Shown: positions 1 through 10,622, numbered from the stretch's first letter. The stretch is 64,000 nt of DNA from Coenobita brevimanus (GCA_032717465.1 CM064697.1:186001-250000), one strand, 5' to 3'. Translations and numbers: made by a program. Notes: generated from the letters alone by a model not told the origin.

Positions 1-83
1 CCTTTTCAATTTGAGCTGTTCAAGGCGTGGGAATTCAGACAAAATCCGAACACTAATTATTAAGTAGCAACTAACTGTCGAAA

Positions 84-84
<1 letters not shown>

Positions 85-169
<85 letters not shown>
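85..169. repeat. (TG)n microsatellite
   Basis: Uninterrupted TG dinucleotide run of about 42 units. It lies in the putative first coding intron of the minus-strand transporter exon next door, about 57 bp beyond that exon's donor. Confidence 0.97.
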
Positions 170-171
<2 letters not shown>

Positions 172-226
172 AGAGGTGGTGTATGTCAAAGTCGAATCAT
201 GTGCTAAAGGAGGTGTATTGACTAAC

Positions 227-484
227 CTTAGGATGAGGCCCAATACGACGCCCCCTGTGACCCCTGAGACGGTAAGGATGGGCAGCAGATTGGCCTTGAG
301 CGCATCCTTCACCGCCGAGGGGGTGCAGTTCAGCCTCCGAGACATGGCGTGGGCGGGTGTGGGTGTGGGGGGCGTGGTGGGGGCCTGGAGGGTGGGGGCG
401 CCGCCGCTGGTGGTGGTGGTAGTGGTGGTGGTTGTGGTGGTGCGCCCGTCACTCGGCGACCACACCACTGTCTGCTGGCCCGAG
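227..484 (-). CDS. Probable first coding exon of an SLC1-family (excitatory/neutral amino acid) transporter
   Basis: Read on the minus strand, the exon follows a pyrimidine-rich stretch ending in CCACAG (acceptor just above 484) and stops at AG/GTTAGT (donor just below 227). The only in-frame Met is at 345-343 (GCC before ATG, a good context). It gives 39 codons plus two bases: a short polar N-terminus (MSRRLNCTPSAVKDALKANL), then a hydrophobic helix with ILTVSGVTGGVVLGLIL and a split Arg codon. This pattern (a Leu/Ile-rich helix with LTV, spaced glycines and a closing L-G-x-x-L-R) resembles the start of the first transmembrane segment of SLC1 sodium-coupled glutamate/neutral amino acid transporters of the plasma membrane. 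The sequence before the Met is a Thr/Pro/Gly-rich open stretch and is probably 5' UTR. Later exons would lie left of position 1. The family assignment rests on one helix, so another membrane protein is possible. Confidence 0.58.
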
Positions 485-749
485 CTGTGGAATAAACAAA
501 CAACATTAATGCCAGCACTCGCCAGGGGATACGGTACAACATGTATTACATAACACAATGAATCTCCCATAACTCCTTACCAGGCTACTGTCTGCTGACC
601 TACTGTATATTGAGGAAAAAACAAATCACTAAGCTAACAATTTCCAACACCCTCCACGGAAGACAGACTATTCACAATCTTTAACTCTGATAGATGAAAA
701 CTGCTTAGAGAGGAGAACGACACCGCACCGTAACTTTGAACTTTGGGTC
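485..749. other. Intron/intergenic, no feature
   Basis: Ordinary mixed-composition sequence between the transporter exon acceptor and the LINE relic. No ORF with recognisable content, and no repeat beyond the acceptor pyrimidine tract near 487-505. Confidence 0.5.
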
Positions 750-1394
750 ATATATATAAATGATCTAGACTTAGGAGTCAATAGCAGCATCAGCAAATTT
801 GCCGACGATACAAAAATAGGGCGTATCATTAACTCGACTGACGATTGCCATAACTTACAAAAAGACCTCGATACATTGTCCAAATGGTCTAAAACTTGGC
901 AAATGGAATTTAACGTTGAAAAATGTAAAGTACTTAACGTAGGCAAGACCATTGGAGATACTAAATACAGCTTAGATAACAAAGAAATTAGCAAATCGGA
1001 ATGCGAGAGAGATCTAGGAGTTATGATTAGTAACGACCTTAAACCAAGGCAACAGTGTATTAATGCAAGAAATAAAGCAAATAGGGTCCTAGGATTTATT
1101 TCGAGAAGCGTGTGCAATAGATCATCTAATGTAATACTGAAACTTTATCTAGCATTAGTAAGGCCACATTTAGACTACGCAGTACAATTTTGGTGTCCTT
1201 ACTATAGAATAGATATTAATTCGTTAGAAAATGTACAGAGAAGAATGACTAAAATGATACATGACGTCAGGAACCTGTCATATGAAGACAGACTGAAAAG
1301 ACTAAGTCTGCATTCGCTAGAGAGGCGTAGAGTAAGGGGAGACTTAATTGAGGTGTTTAAGTGCTCGAGAAACCACGGCCGCCAGAAATGTTAA
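750..1394 (+). pseudogene. CR1-type LINE reverse transcriptase fragment (3' half of RT)
   Basis: The frame reads IYINDLDLGV from 750, then the catalytic FADDTK (FADD codons 798-809), then DLDTLSKWSKTWQMEFNVEK, VLNVGK, ERDLGVMISNDLKP, ALVRPHLDYAVQFWCPYYR, VQRRMTKMIHDVRNLSYEDR and RRRVRGDLIEVFK. This is the order of the palm C-terminus, thumb and post-RT region in CR1/L2-type non-LTR retrotransposons. There is no real start: homology begins abruptly at about 747, inside the conserved block that precedes IYINDL, so the endonuclease and the N-terminal RT fingers are missing. The last recognisable residues end near 1361 and the frame runs into unrelated sequence to a stop at 1392-1394. The 200 codons are open without internal stops, suggesting a fairly young, 5'-truncated and 3'-broken copy rather than a functional gene. 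Confidence 0.87.
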
Positions 1395-3507
1395 GTACTG
1401 TCACAAAACGTTCTGGCAAGTAATAAGGAACTTCCCATATTATTCCAGCTTATTGCAAATGGTTTTATTTAGCCCATAATCTCACCGCATGCAAAGTATA
1501 TATGAGCCCCATGACTCGGGTGACGTATTAACTTACTCTTGCTGCTACCAAACACTTTCATTCAGCTTAGGAAAGACCTCCCGTACTGATGGGATTTCTT
1601 ATGGCTATATCTAACTCCTCCAGTCCAAAGCTAATCCTAAGCAGAACAAGTTGTCAAAACATGGCAAGATTAAACTGAAAAGGACATCCCCTGTCTCAGT
1701 GAGTAACCTGGAGTGAAACATGTTTCGTACAGTTCGATTCTCCCAAGACGAGATCACCAAACCTTAGGACGCTACTCAGTTCCTAACACACCTAATTAAT
1801 TTCTTTCTTTGACAGTGAATTAGTGGATTATGGGTGATTAATATAGGTGTCAAGATGTGTGTAATAATATGGAAACAAGAACACAAGGAAACTAATTTCA
1901 TGGATATCTGGCTACTAATTGGCACTAATGGAACGGAACGATGACAATTCTCGTTGGCTCTGGAGACTTCGGAACACCTCTTATTCCGAATTCTAAACCT
2001 TGATATGATTTATTATTTGTAGATTTTAATACTGATATAATCTGGAACATCAGCATACTATACCACAGTATAGTGTAAGATGGAAAACATCATTAAAGAG
2101 GTAGAACGAAGTCAGCTATGGCAGAGAGAAAACAGCTCTTTGCAATACGCTGACGGGGCACACGTCAGTCTTTACCACAATTTGAAGCAGTGGTGAAAAT
2201 TTATACACTTTATACATCCTATCGCTGCTGCTCCTCTAACAGGCTATATCAATAATCAAAAACAGAGGATACAAACACTATCATGCGCTAAAAAAAACTG
2301 AGTCAAATTCTAGGCTCAACAGGGTTCCCAATATATATTTTCCTTCACTGGCCTATATTATGCGCCTTGCATTTTAATTCCATACCCGTGATGACATTTC
2401 TCTTTGCTTAGCATCCTCTAGCAATTTTTTCACAAGCAAGGAAGGCTTCCTTCAAGTGAGAGTTTGTAGTCTTCACTTACCCCTCCGCTACGATGACCAC
2501 ATTACAGTATTTTGTTGCTTTCTTCTCACTCCCAAACTTTAAATATTTATTATTAATTTTTTTTAACAGCTAAAGAAATATTTGTCGTATCAAAAGAGTT
2601 AATGTTCTTTTATGTTATTTATATCTACACAATAACACACAGTTTGCATAAAATAACATAAATATTAATGTGTCATAATGCCGGAATCAGCCGCTGGTGA
2701 GAATAGGTACCACTGATGCTAAGGAGATGAGTTGTTTTCTACTTCACGTATACATCCCTGCATTTCCTCGCTGGCGATTTATCTTGAATATTACACCCCA
2801 GTATAACACTGACTTTTTTATCTCTCTTTAATACTGGCATAGGTTACATCGATAGCATAATACAGGAAATTAAGGGGCAATATGTAAAATTAATCACCAA
2901 AGAAGAGGTGTCACGCATTATAGTAAGCCAACGAGAATACTGGCAGTTATGAGTATGAGCCTGACGCGGACTGGTGTAATGTGCAATAACAAATGAATAA
3001 ATATCCAGGGAATAAGTGTGACGAACTCTGCTAATCCAACGAAAACACGGATGATGTAAGGTTTTGCGGACTGTTGTAATGTATCGAGTATATAGCTAAG
3101 GAAGAGGTGTTTATATTACAGAATCTGATAATGCCAACAACAGTAAGGTCCGCTATGACGTAAGGGGGTGATGTGGACTGTGGCGAGTTAATAAGATGGG
3201 AAGCCTTGCGATGATTGATATGGGGAACTGGCAGAGCTAATGAAGGTGGCTGTGGGGGAAAGGGGGAGTGTGTGATTGGACGATGATGGGATAGGGAATA
3301 ATCTGGCCGAGGGAAGGAAAAACGTAGTGATGATACGACTCACTCTATTATCTGAAATACTGTGTTGATAGGATAATGTTGTATAAACTGATCGAGAAGG
3401 AGGAACACAAAAATTACAGAACACTTATGCTACGGACGGTACCAAGGTTTATTGGATGCTGTTGACAGACATAACATGAAAGAAGTGATGAACATGATGA
3501 AAGGTAT
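1395..3507. other. AT-rich region, no gene seen
   Basis: About 2.1 kb of unremarkable AT-rich sequence with many stops in all frames. I see no transposon termini, RNA gene or promoter that I could defend. Confidence 0.5.
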
Positions 3508-3800
3508 GAACATAAGAACATAAGAAGAGAGGATAACTGCAGTAGGCCGGTTGGCCCATGCTAGGCAGCTCCTAGAAGAGTAATTAACTACTAGAATGAG
3601 ATAAGGATAGCAAAGAAGAAGGTGAGAATACAGTCTACGCTCTTACTGCTATCGTAAGGACTCGGTTTAAAACATGTACAAATGTCGTACATACTCGTAG
3701 TATTATCGTACTACTATTGCATTAACATCGTACAATACTCGTGCCCATCAACCTCCAGGTCCAACTTGTGGTCCCTCCATCCCAAGTCATCACGAGTAAT
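3508..3800. repeat. Dispersed decapod-type repeat (ACATAAGAACATAAGA... family)
   Basis: Starts with a tandem GAACATAAG motif, then AGGCCGGTTGGCCCATGC and AGGCAGCTCCTA, then a low-complexity CGTAC/ACTCGTA stretch. From memory this block order occurs as a high-copy interspersed repeat in decapod sequences, probably the untranslated end of a LINE. Only the internal duplication and the AGGCC/GGCC motif are directly visible. The right boundary is approximate. Confidence 0.4.
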
Positions 3801-5268
3801 AAAATTTTTAAACTCGTGGGGTATCGTGGTCATAATCGTGACAGTGTGACAGAGGCTTTATAAATAGTGGGTTAGAAGCTGGGTAGATGCTTCAGTTCAT
3901 CGCACTTCTTCAGTATTATTTTCACACAATTTTGATGGGATGCTGCAGAAAGGCAAAGCAATGAATGAGGACAGATGAATTACCGATGAAAAAATAAAGT
4001 ATGAGAAGAGATTATGACGCTCTTACAAAAGATGAGAGTACACATCATCGAAAATACTGGAATAGGCCTAAAAAAAAAAAAAATGATGCTTTTAGGGAAA
4101 AAAGGCGAATCATTATACAGAGACAATGACGATGATACAAAAGATGAAATTATACATCAAAAATACTATGAAAATCGGAAGCTATTAACAGGAATGATAT
4201 GAATCAAAATAAAAAAAAGTACGGGCAGATAGATTACATAAAAAAAAAAACTTATGACACTACTTACAAGATGCCTTCTGTGTAATCCTATAATAACATA
4301 CTACTCCAAATATAAGGCACGATGAAAGTCATGAATTATGATATATAATAATGTAAGAATACAGATTATATTACAAAAAAAATAATAATTGGCTAGACAT
4401 GTAAATAATTCTGTGATAACGGAGTGCAAATGATACGTGCAATAAAAGTACTGTAATGAATGACCAAGTAACAATGGATTAGATACTGAAAGGACTATAC
4501 TGCGTAAGAATAATCATTTGAGTGCTAGTGTGATAGAAAATGTTATATCACATAGTAAAAGGTGTGTGTCTGGATTCTGTTATTACAAAGGACAGAAGAA
4601 ATGGGAATGATACAGTAAATCAGCATGTGATGATGATTGGGTGACCACTTGATATGACCAACGAAAAATGAAATACGTATATCAGTAACTTTAAATGAAC
4701 TGGACGTGTCACAAATATACAAAAGGAAACGGAAAAGAGGTAAAAAGAGATCGAAAGGAAATGAAAGTGAGGGAAACGAAATGAAAGAGAAAGAGAAGGG
4801 AAGGAAACACTAGAAAAGGGGAGAAGGAAAGGAAATGGAAGAGGAGAGGAAGGGAAATAAACGGACTGAATAAGACGGGGTGGGAAGGGAAGGAAAAATG
4901 AAAGAACGACGAAAGAATAAAAAAAAAAAAAATGCAATTCGTGATACAAACAAAATATACGCGTTGCAATAAAAGTGTGGGAATGTTTACACCAGCTAAC
5001 CAAACACAGAGCAAACCTGTAAGTGGCCTGTGTCAAGGGCCGTACCGTTGGATGAAGAACACTCTAGGAAAATGGATAAGGGCGAGATTAATACCTTGAA
5101 CAGTACTTTTTAAATTATATTTTTGCTATCAGCTTAATTTTGTGGCGATGGATAGCGAACAATGAAGGATAACAGGCGTAGGAATTAATTTGTTTAAATT
5201 GTGTCATGTTTCAAGGCTATTACGCACACCCCACCTGTTACAAAAACCCAGACAGAAACTGAACTTAC
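3801..5268. other. AT-rich region, then a purine-rich tract; no gene seen
   Basis: AT-rich with short A runs up to about 4700, then a GGAAAG/AGAG purine tract (about 4730-4920). Open frames here are short and compositionally biased. Confidence 0.5.
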
Positions 5269-5440
5269 TCTCGCTACTGCCAGCTTAGGACTGAAGGCCT
5301 CCAGAAGGAGAACTGCTATAAACGACATGGGCTATCAGCTGTAAGGACACGCTAGGGACAGGGTGTGTGGCGATGGAGGGGCTGGGTTGGCTGGCAGTGC
5401 GCAGAGGGCAGGAGATCCAACCAAACAAAAGCGGATCTGA
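5269..5440 (-). other. Candidate first (5' UTR) exon of the minus-strand transporter gene
   Basis: GC-richer than its surroundings. On the minus strand it begins just downstream of a CRE-like site and ends at GCGAGA/GTAAGTT, a strong splice donor (intron starts at 5268). Spliced to the acceptor above 484, the transporter frame meets a TAG two codons before the junction, so translation would have to start at the Met in the next exon. One upstream ATG in this segment would give an out-of-frame uORF of about 31 codons. That this is an exon, and that it belongs to that gene, is inference from signals and orientation only. Confidence 0.33.
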
Positions 5441-5445
5441 GCGCC

Positions 5446-5455
5446 ATTACGTCAT
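5446..5455 (-). promoter_or_regulatory. CRE/ATF-like site
   Basis: Reads ATGACGTAAT on the minus strand, close to the CREB/ATF half-site consensus TGACGTAA. It lies immediately upstream of the candidate first exon at 5269-5440. I see no TATA box at a convincing distance. Confidence 0.35.
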
Positions 5456-5818
5456 ACCCTTGACCGCACCCGCTCATCTCACACATGGTTACCCCCATGA
5501 GACTCCGGTACAAATATGAATATCTTCATTCCTTTCCACTTGAAAAGTATCCCTCCGACATACAAAGTGGCCAAACATCTATCTATCTATCTATATACCC
5601 AGGCTGCTTCCCCCATGGAAAGGGCAAACATAGTGGAGCGAAAAACAAAAATGAACCCAGGATACTCGCATGGCAAGGTCGCTCGCGGGGGAATCGAGGA
5701 GAGACACGAGGCAGAAAATAATAAACATGCGGTTGGGGGTCTGCACTGCGATGTTCTCTGTTGTTATGCTGAACGCATTTGCAAACCACTTATGTAAGTG
5801 GAAAATCAGTTTTCCTAG

Positions 5819-6475
5819 AAACGATTCCTTGAAGGGAAAACTAATAAGCCAGATAGCCAGAACATTCAAAGAACCCTTGTCCTCCCCTTCCATGAAAATT
5901 TTCTTGATGTTGTTCACATACTGAGGAAACTCAATGTACAAGTAGTATTCAAATATGAGAACACCATCAAAAAAACCCTCATCAAGAACAGCCCTTTCAG
6001 TAATTCAGGCGTTGTTTACAAAATCCCGTGTAAAAGCTGTAACAAATTTTACATAGGACAAAATGGAAAAGATTTGGAAACTAGAATCTCACAACATAAA
6101 TACAGTGTAAGAACAGCCCAACAGAGTAGTGGTTTATTTCAGCACAAAGCATCCAGTGATCACCATATTGACTGGACAGGCTCCAAGATTCTAGCAAGAT
6201 CAAAAAGCTTAGATGAAAGAAATGTAATAGAATCTTGTCTAATTTCTGGCACATATGAAAAGAATGTAAACATGAGCTATGGTTATTTTAAGTGTGATAA
6301 ATTGTTAACTGAATTAATTTTAAAGCAGTATCCCCCAGACTATAGTGTTCCTCCTCGTAACATAGGGTTTGGGTGGAGTCACCCCCTCCCTACACTATTG
6401 CCATGTTTCCTAACCCTACGATGTATAACGCCTGTGGTTTGTGTAGTAGGAATGATACATAAACATAACTCATAA
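5819..6475 (+). pseudogene. Penelope-like element: 3' end of ORF with GIY-YIG endonuclease
   Basis: An open frame starts after a TAG at 5816 and runs to 6475. Conserved blocks are TLVLPFHENFLDVVHILRKL, VVFKYENTIKKTLIKNSP, the GIY-YIG-type core GVVYKIPC...KFYIGQNGKDLETR (about 6008-6085), then ISQHKYSVR, the DHHIDW segment, LDERNVIESCLI and LILKQY (ending about 6331). This is the layout of the C-terminal nuclease of Penelope-like retroelements, which nicks DNA for target-primed reverse transcription. The Cys pair in KIPCKSC and the Arg/His/Glu residues expected in the domain are present. No RT motifs remain upstream, so it is a 5'-truncated copy. After QY the frame continues about 48 codons into the 3' UTR, which contains one arm of the inverted repeat at 6361-6410. 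Confidence 0.88.
6361..6410 (+). repeat. Inverted repeat, left arm (Penelope-like element 3' end)
   Basis: Fifty bases just beyond the Penelope-like coding region are repeated in reverse orientation at 7497-7546, with 45 of 50 positions identical by hand alignment (four of the five differences are transitions). Confidence 0.85.
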
Positions 6476-6813
6476 TAATATAACTGTAATGAAAGTGCTG
6501 ACATGTATCAAGGAAGAATAAAACTATTCTGCATACTATATTATACGATAATAGAGAAACGTGGCATAAAAATTTGGCAGTGTTGCTCTAAAAATATTCT
6601 AATTATTATTTACTTCCCCAACACTTCTAACATTGCTAATTAATTTAGCAAGTATAATTGCAAGAAAATTTGAAGGGATAAAAGTGGGAAGAGGCGATCC
6701 TTTCATAATTAAAATAAATATATCAAACAGCTCTGGGTGGCAGCACTCACGCGACACGTGTTTGTGTGTACGCTGTGGGAGGTCACCAACCCCCTACAGG
6801 ATTTAGGCCTATT
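6476..6813. other. AT-rich spacer, no gene
   Basis: Mostly AT-rich sequence between the Penelope-like fragment and the foldback-arm fragment. Nothing else recognised. Confidence 0.5.
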
Positions 6814-6890
6814 GGGGAAACCTCTATAAAAAAAACGCGCCGTGACTTTTACCTCAAGGGTGGTGCGGAAATAAAGTCAAAATTATAATC
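6814..6890 (+). repeat. Diverged arm of the foldback element at 41.2 kb
   Basis: GGGGAAACCTCTATA, then ACTTTTACCTCAAGGGTGG and AATAAAGTC match in order the inner part of the right arm of the 41210-41889 element (GGGGAAACCTTTATA, ATTTTTACCTCAAAGGTGG, ACAAAAGTC). Only one arm is visible here and it is clearly more diverged than the two arms of the other copy. Confidence 0.68.
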
Positions 6891-6943
6891 CATACATAAA
6901 AATGGAAGTAAAAAACCATGGATGACACATAACAAAATCTAGC

Positions 6944-6969
6944 GAGAGAGAGAGAGAGAGAGAGAGAGA

Positions 6970-6998
<29 letters not shown>
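6944..6998. repeat. (GA)n then (ATA)n compound microsatellite
   Basis: About 12 GA units followed directly by about 9 ATA units. Confidence 0.95.
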
Positions 6999-7000
<2 letters not shown>

Positions 7001-7299
7001 CTTTATTTCCACTAAACAGTGGGTATTCTTATACATTATACAGTAGTACAGCATACAGTATGAAAGTTCTATACACAATATAATACAAGTTGATACATAT
7101 GGTGGAGAATAGTGACAGAGAGGTAAATGGTTTAAAAGGTGTGGGGACACTTAGGTTAAAAATAGATCAATTAAGGGATTTAGGAACGAAGGCAGTGGGA
7201 AGGATTAAGACAGATGGGATTGTAAGATTAGGGAGTTTGAGCAATAGGGTAGAATGTATGCTCTCAATAAAAGTATAGCAATTATCAACGGCTAATTAT

Positions 7300-7440
7300 T
7301 ATACAGGTGTTGATGGTGGGGGTCTATATTTATAGGAGGTGTTGGTGGTGGAGGTATAGCGGGTGTTGTTGATGGGGGTGTTGTTGGGGGTAGGGGTATA
7401 GGGGGTGTTGGTGGCAGGGGTATAGGGGGTATTAGAAAAA
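7300..7440. repeat. G-rich degenerate minisatellite
   Basis: Repeats of a GGTGTTGGTGG...GGGGTATAG unit, with several GGGGGT runs on the plus strand. It could form G-quadruplexes. Confidence 0.6.
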
Positions 7441-7496
7441 CGGAGATCACAAGAGGGAAACAGTGTCAAGGTCATCGCTGATGGAGAGGTCAGCTC

Positions 7497-7546
7497 GGAA
7501 ACGTGGCAACAGTGCAGGGAGGGGGTGACTCCACCAAAACCCTACG
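7497..7546 (-). repeat. Inverted repeat, right arm
   Basis: Reverse-complement partner of 6361-6410. It is followed by unrelated sequence, so only this short piece of the Penelope-like 3' end is present in opposite orientation. Confidence 0.85.
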
Positions 7547-7639
7547 TTTCGATCTGTCAGACTATAACACGTGATTGTTCCCTGTCAACTCCTGTTGGTG
7601 TAGTTACACCTGTGTGGGACACACCAAGCATTAATCCTC

Positions 7640-7870
7640 TAGGTCTGAAGTTAAGCAGCAGTATTTATCCCTCCCCCCTCTCCCCTTCCCCCTCCCTCCC
7701 ACTCCCATTTCCTCCCCTCCTATTCCCTCCTCCTTTGTCAGGTGTATTTTTAGATTCAGGTCATCCTGTGTTGTGTTCCACTCCCTGCTGCTTGTGACCC
7801 TAAGTTAAGCTGCAGGTAAAAATTCAGGTCATCCATTGGTCTGTGTGCCACCTGCTGCGGGTGTGCAAAA
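7640..7870 (+). repeat. Decayed tandem repeat containing a 5S-rRNA-like AAGTTAAGC motif
   Basis: A motif GAAGTTAAGCAGCAG (near 7642) recurs as TAAGTTAAGCTGCAG (near 7801), and a block ATTCAGGTCATCC...CTGCTGC recurs at about 7753 and 7821. GAAGTTAAGC also occurs in the internal promoter region of 5S rRNA. The surrounding bases match 5S only weakly, so this is not a 5S gene. Confidence 0.4.
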
Positions 7871-8007
7871 AGACCTCTACCCTTTACGTTTCTGTCTCAA
7901 TCTGTCTAAACATGTAATATACGAAAGTACTCACTGTCGCTCCTTTCATTTCTCCCGTGGTTAGTTTGCATACATATCTTCACGGTGAAGTGAAGTCTCT
8001 GCATATA

Positions 8008-8010
<3 letters not shown>

Positions 8011-8076
<66 letters not shown>
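8011..8076. repeat. (TA)n microsatellite
   Basis: 33 uninterrupted TA units. Confidence 0.97.
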
Positions 8077-8080
<4 letters not shown>

Positions 8081-8369
8081 CTTTCCATCATTTATCCTCA
8101 TCTCTTCGAAGTGTTCGTTACGCAAGAGGCCAGTTGTTCTTAGTAAAGTGCTATAAATATCCTTTACAACCACACCAACCACTTTCTGAGTACTACAGTC
8201 GTGTTTGTTTTTTTAATGGGCTGGGGGTGTTTGGTACGAGGTTTTCGGGAGAGGGTTGTTTAGCATGTGTTTTTTTCGAAAGGTATAAACCATCGTGGAA
8301 AAAAAAAAAACGCCGGTTTCGACCATAATTTTAGATCATGAATTTAATTATAGTAGTCATCGAAATCTG

Positions 8370-8600
8370 ACCCAACGTAACATTTTAATCCCAGCTAACG
8401 TATCTCAACGTAGCCTAACCCAATCTCTGCCTATTGTACCTCAACCTACCCTATTTCATCTCATCGAAATCTAACGTAAACTTGCCTAACTCAACCCACT
8501 CTTCAACACCCAAATAAAATAGCTCTACCCATATAAACCTAAGCTAACGGATCATAAGCTCATCCTAACCCATTTAGACTCAAGGCTTTAATCAAACCCA
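8370..8600 (+). repeat. Degenerate CCTAACC-like tract
   Basis: Scattered AACCTA, CCTAACC and CAACCTACC words in place of a perfect array, resembling a decayed arthropod telomere-type (TTAGG) repeat on its C-rich strand. Confidence 0.5.
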
Positions 8601-9070
8601 CCTTAGTTTATCATGCACCCATTCAGTTCTAACCTACACATTCAACCGACAGACACCACCACCACAACCACAAACAGCATCTAAACCCACAACTCTCACC
8701 CGAACATATAAGCACTTCCCCAAACCCATAAATACCACCTCAGACCCACATCATGCATCCAAACCCACCACCACTAACCCACAACCATCACTCCAGGCCA
8801 ACAACCACACATTCAAACCCATAACCACACAACTAATCCCAAAGCCACACATCCAAACCCACAACCACACATCCAAACCCACATGCAGAAAAAAAAAACA
8901 TACATGACAACCCACAACCACCATCACTCAACTTCAGCCTCACATCCAAGAAGCTTCACCACCATCAACCAAAAACCGGCATCTCAATCCCAAACCCACA
9001 ATATCTAAAGCCACAATCATCACCCACAAACCCATAACAATCACACACAGACCCACAACCACCCACCACT
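8601..9070 (+). repeat. Degenerate (CCACAA/ACCCA)n tract
   Basis: C/A-only words such as AACCCACAACCACACATCC recur irregularly with almost no G on the plus strand. It continues directly from the CCTAA-like tract. Confidence 0.6.
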
Positions 9071-9365
9071 TCAAAACCGCAATCTTCACTATAAATAGCC
9101 ATTGCCCCCGCCCTACCCACAACTCAGCATTACTAAGCAAGCCAAATGGAGAGATGAACCAACAAACAGAGGGTGTGTTTTTAAGTACTACTAAGAAGGG
9201 CATGTGCTGGCTGACTGAAGCGCATGTAATTCTCTTCAACGATTCTTCTGTGAGTTAGAATTACACACACACACACACACACACATACATTCACACAAAC
9301 TTATACTGTACTTATACACAGAACAGGCGAAACTTGGAATGTGACATCCGTAGACTTTCAGGCAG

Positions 9366-9368
<3 letters not shown>

Positions 9369-9397
<29 letters not shown>
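9369..9397 (-). repeat. Poly-T run (poly-A on minus strand)
   Basis: 29 T residues. It may be the tail of a minus-strand retroposon, but I recognise no body next to it. Confidence 0.6.
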
Positions 9398-9401
<4 letters not shown>

Positions 9402-9423
9402 GCGAATTTATAGCCGATCGAAA

Positions 9424-9960
9424 GTTAGGTTAGGTCACTTTGGGCAGGGTTTGGTCTGATTAGGTAATTTTTGGTTGGGTTGGCTTCAGTTCGACTAGAT
9501 ATAGACGGATTAGGTTAGACTGCTTTAGAATACGTCGGTTTGGATAGGTTTTGGGTTGGGTTTTATTTGGTTGGGTTAGGCTGGGTTAGGTTCGGTTGGA
9601 TTAGGTCATTTTAGGCTTGACTGGGTTGGGTTAGGTCGGGTATGGTATGGTTAAGTGAGACTGGGTAGGATTAGGTAGGGTTAGATGCGGTTAGGCTGCT
9701 TCAAAATAGGTTATGTTAAGTAGGGGGAGGTTACGTGAGATTGTGAGGTTAAATACAATTAGACTGGGTTAGGTGAGGTTAAGCTAGAATAGGCTGGTTT
9801 GATTTAAGTTGGATTAGGTCATTCGAGGTTAGGCAGAGTTCAATTCGAGCAAATATTGATAATTTTGGTGAGACTGGGCTAAATTAAAACGGTTTAGATG
9901 TGATTAGGTTGGTTTGGGTTAGGTGAAGTTGAAATAGGACAGATATTGGTGGGATTAGTG
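9424..9960 (+). repeat. Degenerate GGTTAGG-like tract
   Basis: More than 500 bp dominated by GGTTAGG, GGTTGGG, TTAGGT and ATTAGG words at irregular spacing, the G-rich-strand counterpart of the 8370-8600 tract and in opposite orientation to it. It looks like a highly diverged (TTAGG)n array. Confidence 0.6.
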
Positions 9961-10036
9961 AGATTAGTACAGATTAGATATGGTTATAACAGCAGGAGGG
10001 CACACCAAAGAAGGGACAAAGAGAAGAATACAGAGC

Positions 10037-10070
<34 letters not shown>

Positions 10071-10089
10071 ATAATAATAATAATAATAA
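10037..10089. repeat. (AGT)n then (AAT)n microsatellite
   Basis: About 11 AGT units followed by 6 AAT units. Confidence 0.95.
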
Positions 10090-10186
10090 GGATAACACTA
10101 TGCCTATTGACTGTAGGAGGATCAGTAAGGGAGAAAATAAACTTCTGCTAAATTTCAAGCTTCTCCTACAGAACCAGAGCAAAAGA

Positions 10187-10622
<436 letters not shown>

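Noticed and set aside
668..1117. 149-codon minus-strand ORF opposite the LINE relic
   Set aside because: It is antisense shadow of the reverse transcriptase frame, which has recognisable motifs.
5591..5941. 116-codon minus-strand ORF overlapping the Penelope-like fragment
   Set aside because: No recognisable motifs. The plus-strand frame carries the conserved GIY-YIG domain.
7478..7505. Hammerhead-ribozyme-like core (CTGATGG...GGAAAC) beside the Penelope-like inverted repeat
   Set aside because: Hammerheads are known in Penelope-like elements, but the conserved A after CUGAUG is missing, an extra G precedes GAAA, no cleavage triplet is found downstream, and the partner arm at 6.4 kb lacks the core.
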